A stretch of 64,000 nt of DNA from Halorubrum salsamenti (GTDB lineage: Archaea; Halobacteriota; Halobacteria; Halobacteriales; Haloferacaceae): contig NZ_VCNL01000002.1 of NCBI RefSeq assembly GCF_007671685.1, positions 310,001 through 374,000 of the forward strand, in the 5' to 3' direction. Each line of letters opens with the position of its first letter. The stretch's first letter is position 1. The notes under the pieces were generated by a model. That model was given only the letters and a program-made list of their open reading frames with translations. It had not been told where the DNA came from and searched no databases. This document shows, piece after piece, positions 63,093 through 64,000 of the stretch. The translations under genes were made by a program, and so were the position numbers.

Positions 63093-64000
63093 ATGCGATT
63101 GAAACCATTAGACAAGGAAGTTCGCGTCTTCATGGCACCTTCCGAACTCCAAACATATCTTCAGTCTTGCCAGCGTCGGATAGCCATCGGTGCCCGAATC
63201 GAAGCACGAACATCGGCGCGGCGAGGCATCGTTGTCGGACTCGAACGTCGGGACTTTTTCATCCCGGATCACCCGGACGTTGACCTCGCGTTCGTACGAC
63301 TGCGGGAGACAAAAGACCCGACCGAGGGAGAGAACGCGCTCAACGGTCAAGTCCGGATCTCTTGGGTTCCCTGGTCGCTGTACGAGGATATTCAACAGTA
63401 CTGCGACGACGAGGGGATCGGTCCGGACGAGGAGATCATAGACATCGGGTACAGGCAATACGGGAACCTCATCGAGGACGCGGCAAAAGACGCGGCCGTT
63501 GCGACGGGCAACTCCGACTACGAACACATCCGCTCGCACGACTTCCGCGCGTTCTATGCGACGCACATGATTCGGAGACTCGGCGTGGATAAACACGTCG
63601 TCATGGAGATGGGCGGGTGGGGTAGTGAGAAGGCGATTGAACCGTATCTCGCCTCGTCGTTACCTAGGGATCTTCAAGATTCGCTGGTCCGTGCTGGTGC
63701 GGTCGAAAAGGATGTCGGGACTCCGCAGCGGCAGGACGCGCTCGGGGAGATTCTCGAACGCTTGACAAAAATAGAGACCGCGTTGGAGTTGGATACGGTC
63801 GTTGACGACGTGGGCGAAATCTCGTTGAGTGAGGTGCGGAAGCTAAAACAGACCGCAGAGGGTCTCGATGAGAACTCGGAAGCGGACGAGACGAAGCCCA
63901 GTTCACTGAACGAGTTCATGGGCGTGATGTCGCCTGCCGGCGTGGCGTGCTACGGAGCACTCATCGGCGCTCACCGGTCGGTGACACGGGCGAGTGTTGA
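63093..64000 (+). CDS. Tyrosine recombinase/integrase, 3'-truncated by the window
   Basis: From the ATG at 63093 the frame is open to the window edge (302 codons). It was found by direct translation; the overlapping minus-strand frame is a shadow. Catalytic-type motifs are EARTSARRGIVVGLERRDFF (Arg box), HIRSHDFRAFYATHMIRRLGV (His-x-x-Arg) and MGGWGSEKAIEPYL (Trp/His, then Tyr). It is a phage-type integrase of the archaeal kind, lacking an obvious N-terminal SAM-like domain (the frame may begin upstream or be shortened). It is a candidate for moving nearby cargo. Confidence 0.7.
   Translation, partial: MRLKPLDKEVRVFMAPSELQTYLQSCQRRIAIGARIEARTSARRGIVVGLERRDFFIPDHPDVDLAFVRLRETKDPTEGENALNGQVRISWVPWSLYEDIQQYCDDEGIGPDEEIIDIGYRQYGNLIEDAAKDAAVATGNSDYEHIRSHDFRAFYATHMIRRLGVDKHVVMEMGGWGSEKAIEPYLASSLPRDLQDSLVRAGAVEKDVGTPQRQDALGEILERLTKIETALELDTVVDDVGEISLSEVRKLKQTAEGLDENSEADETKPSSLNEFMGVMSPAGVACYGALIGAHRSVTRASV

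Noticed and set aside
63108-63596. Minus-strand 162-residue frame
   Set aside because: It is a shadow of the integrase, whose plus-strand frame carries catalytic motifs and runs to the window edge.

Overview
The window is haloarchaeal (class Halobacteria). The encoded proteins are very acidic and Asp/Glu-rich, several genes have leaderless TATA-type promoters with the box about 25-27 bp before the start codon, and the gene content (TFB, TrmB, DndCDEA, QueDEC, Tat-lipobox binding protein) is typical of halophilic archaea. No rRNA or tRNA gene was recognised. Most of the window is accessory DNA: defence systems, toxin-antitoxin modules and cassettes.

Layout: 1-2.6 kb, an unidentified partial gene and a DUF234-type archaeal ATPase. 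2.8-4.6 kb, two small toxin-antitoxin modules lying between an HNH gene and a degraded copy of that gene's 3' end. 4.6-10.1 kb, a minus-strand operon matching the haloarchaeal RAMP (HRAMP) derived class 1 CRISPR-Cas system: zinc-ribbon protein, Cas7-like RAMP, small acidic protein, uncharacterised protein, Cas5-like RAMP, DnaQ-like nuclease and HNH nuclease. It has no CRISPR array, but between two of its genes I find five hairpins with different stems and a near-constant GUGGUG loop. A divergent winged-helix gene and CCATTAG operators control its upstream side. 10.7-11.4 kb, an IS6-family insertion sequence. 11.6-28.2 kb, a DNA phosphorothioation locus: dndC-dndD-dndE-dndA flanked on both sides by two paralogous four-gene modules (phospholipase-D/helicase, small protein, SMC-like ATPase, about 155-residue protein), plus a TFB-like factor. 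28.5-30.8 kb, an AT-rich GHKL ATPase with a partner. 31.1-31.9 kb, a DnaQ/PolB-like exonuclease.

32.1-42.5 kb, a sugar-use cassette (debranching-type glycosidase, ABC importer with two ATPases, TrmB regulator, beta-propeller glycosidase) lying between an intact nuclease-like gene (42.5-43.8 kb) and a degraded copy of its 3' end. 45.3-47.4 kb, queD-queE-queC for preQ0/archaeosine. 47.5-61.1 kb, a PD-(D/E)XK protein, an OLD-family nuclease and a Mre11-Rad50-NurA-unknown-HerA operon, again bounded by an intact gene (queC) and a degraded queC 3' end at 61.2 kb. 61.4-64 kb, a zinc-finger/cold-shock fusion and a tyrosine integrase running off the edge.

Two threads are most worth following. First, the hairpin array inside an array-less CRISPR derivative could be its missing guide or scaffold RNA. 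Second, three cassettes have the same geometry (intact gene, cargo, same-strand remnant of that gene's 3' end), which suggests repeated insertion at 3' ends of protein genes.
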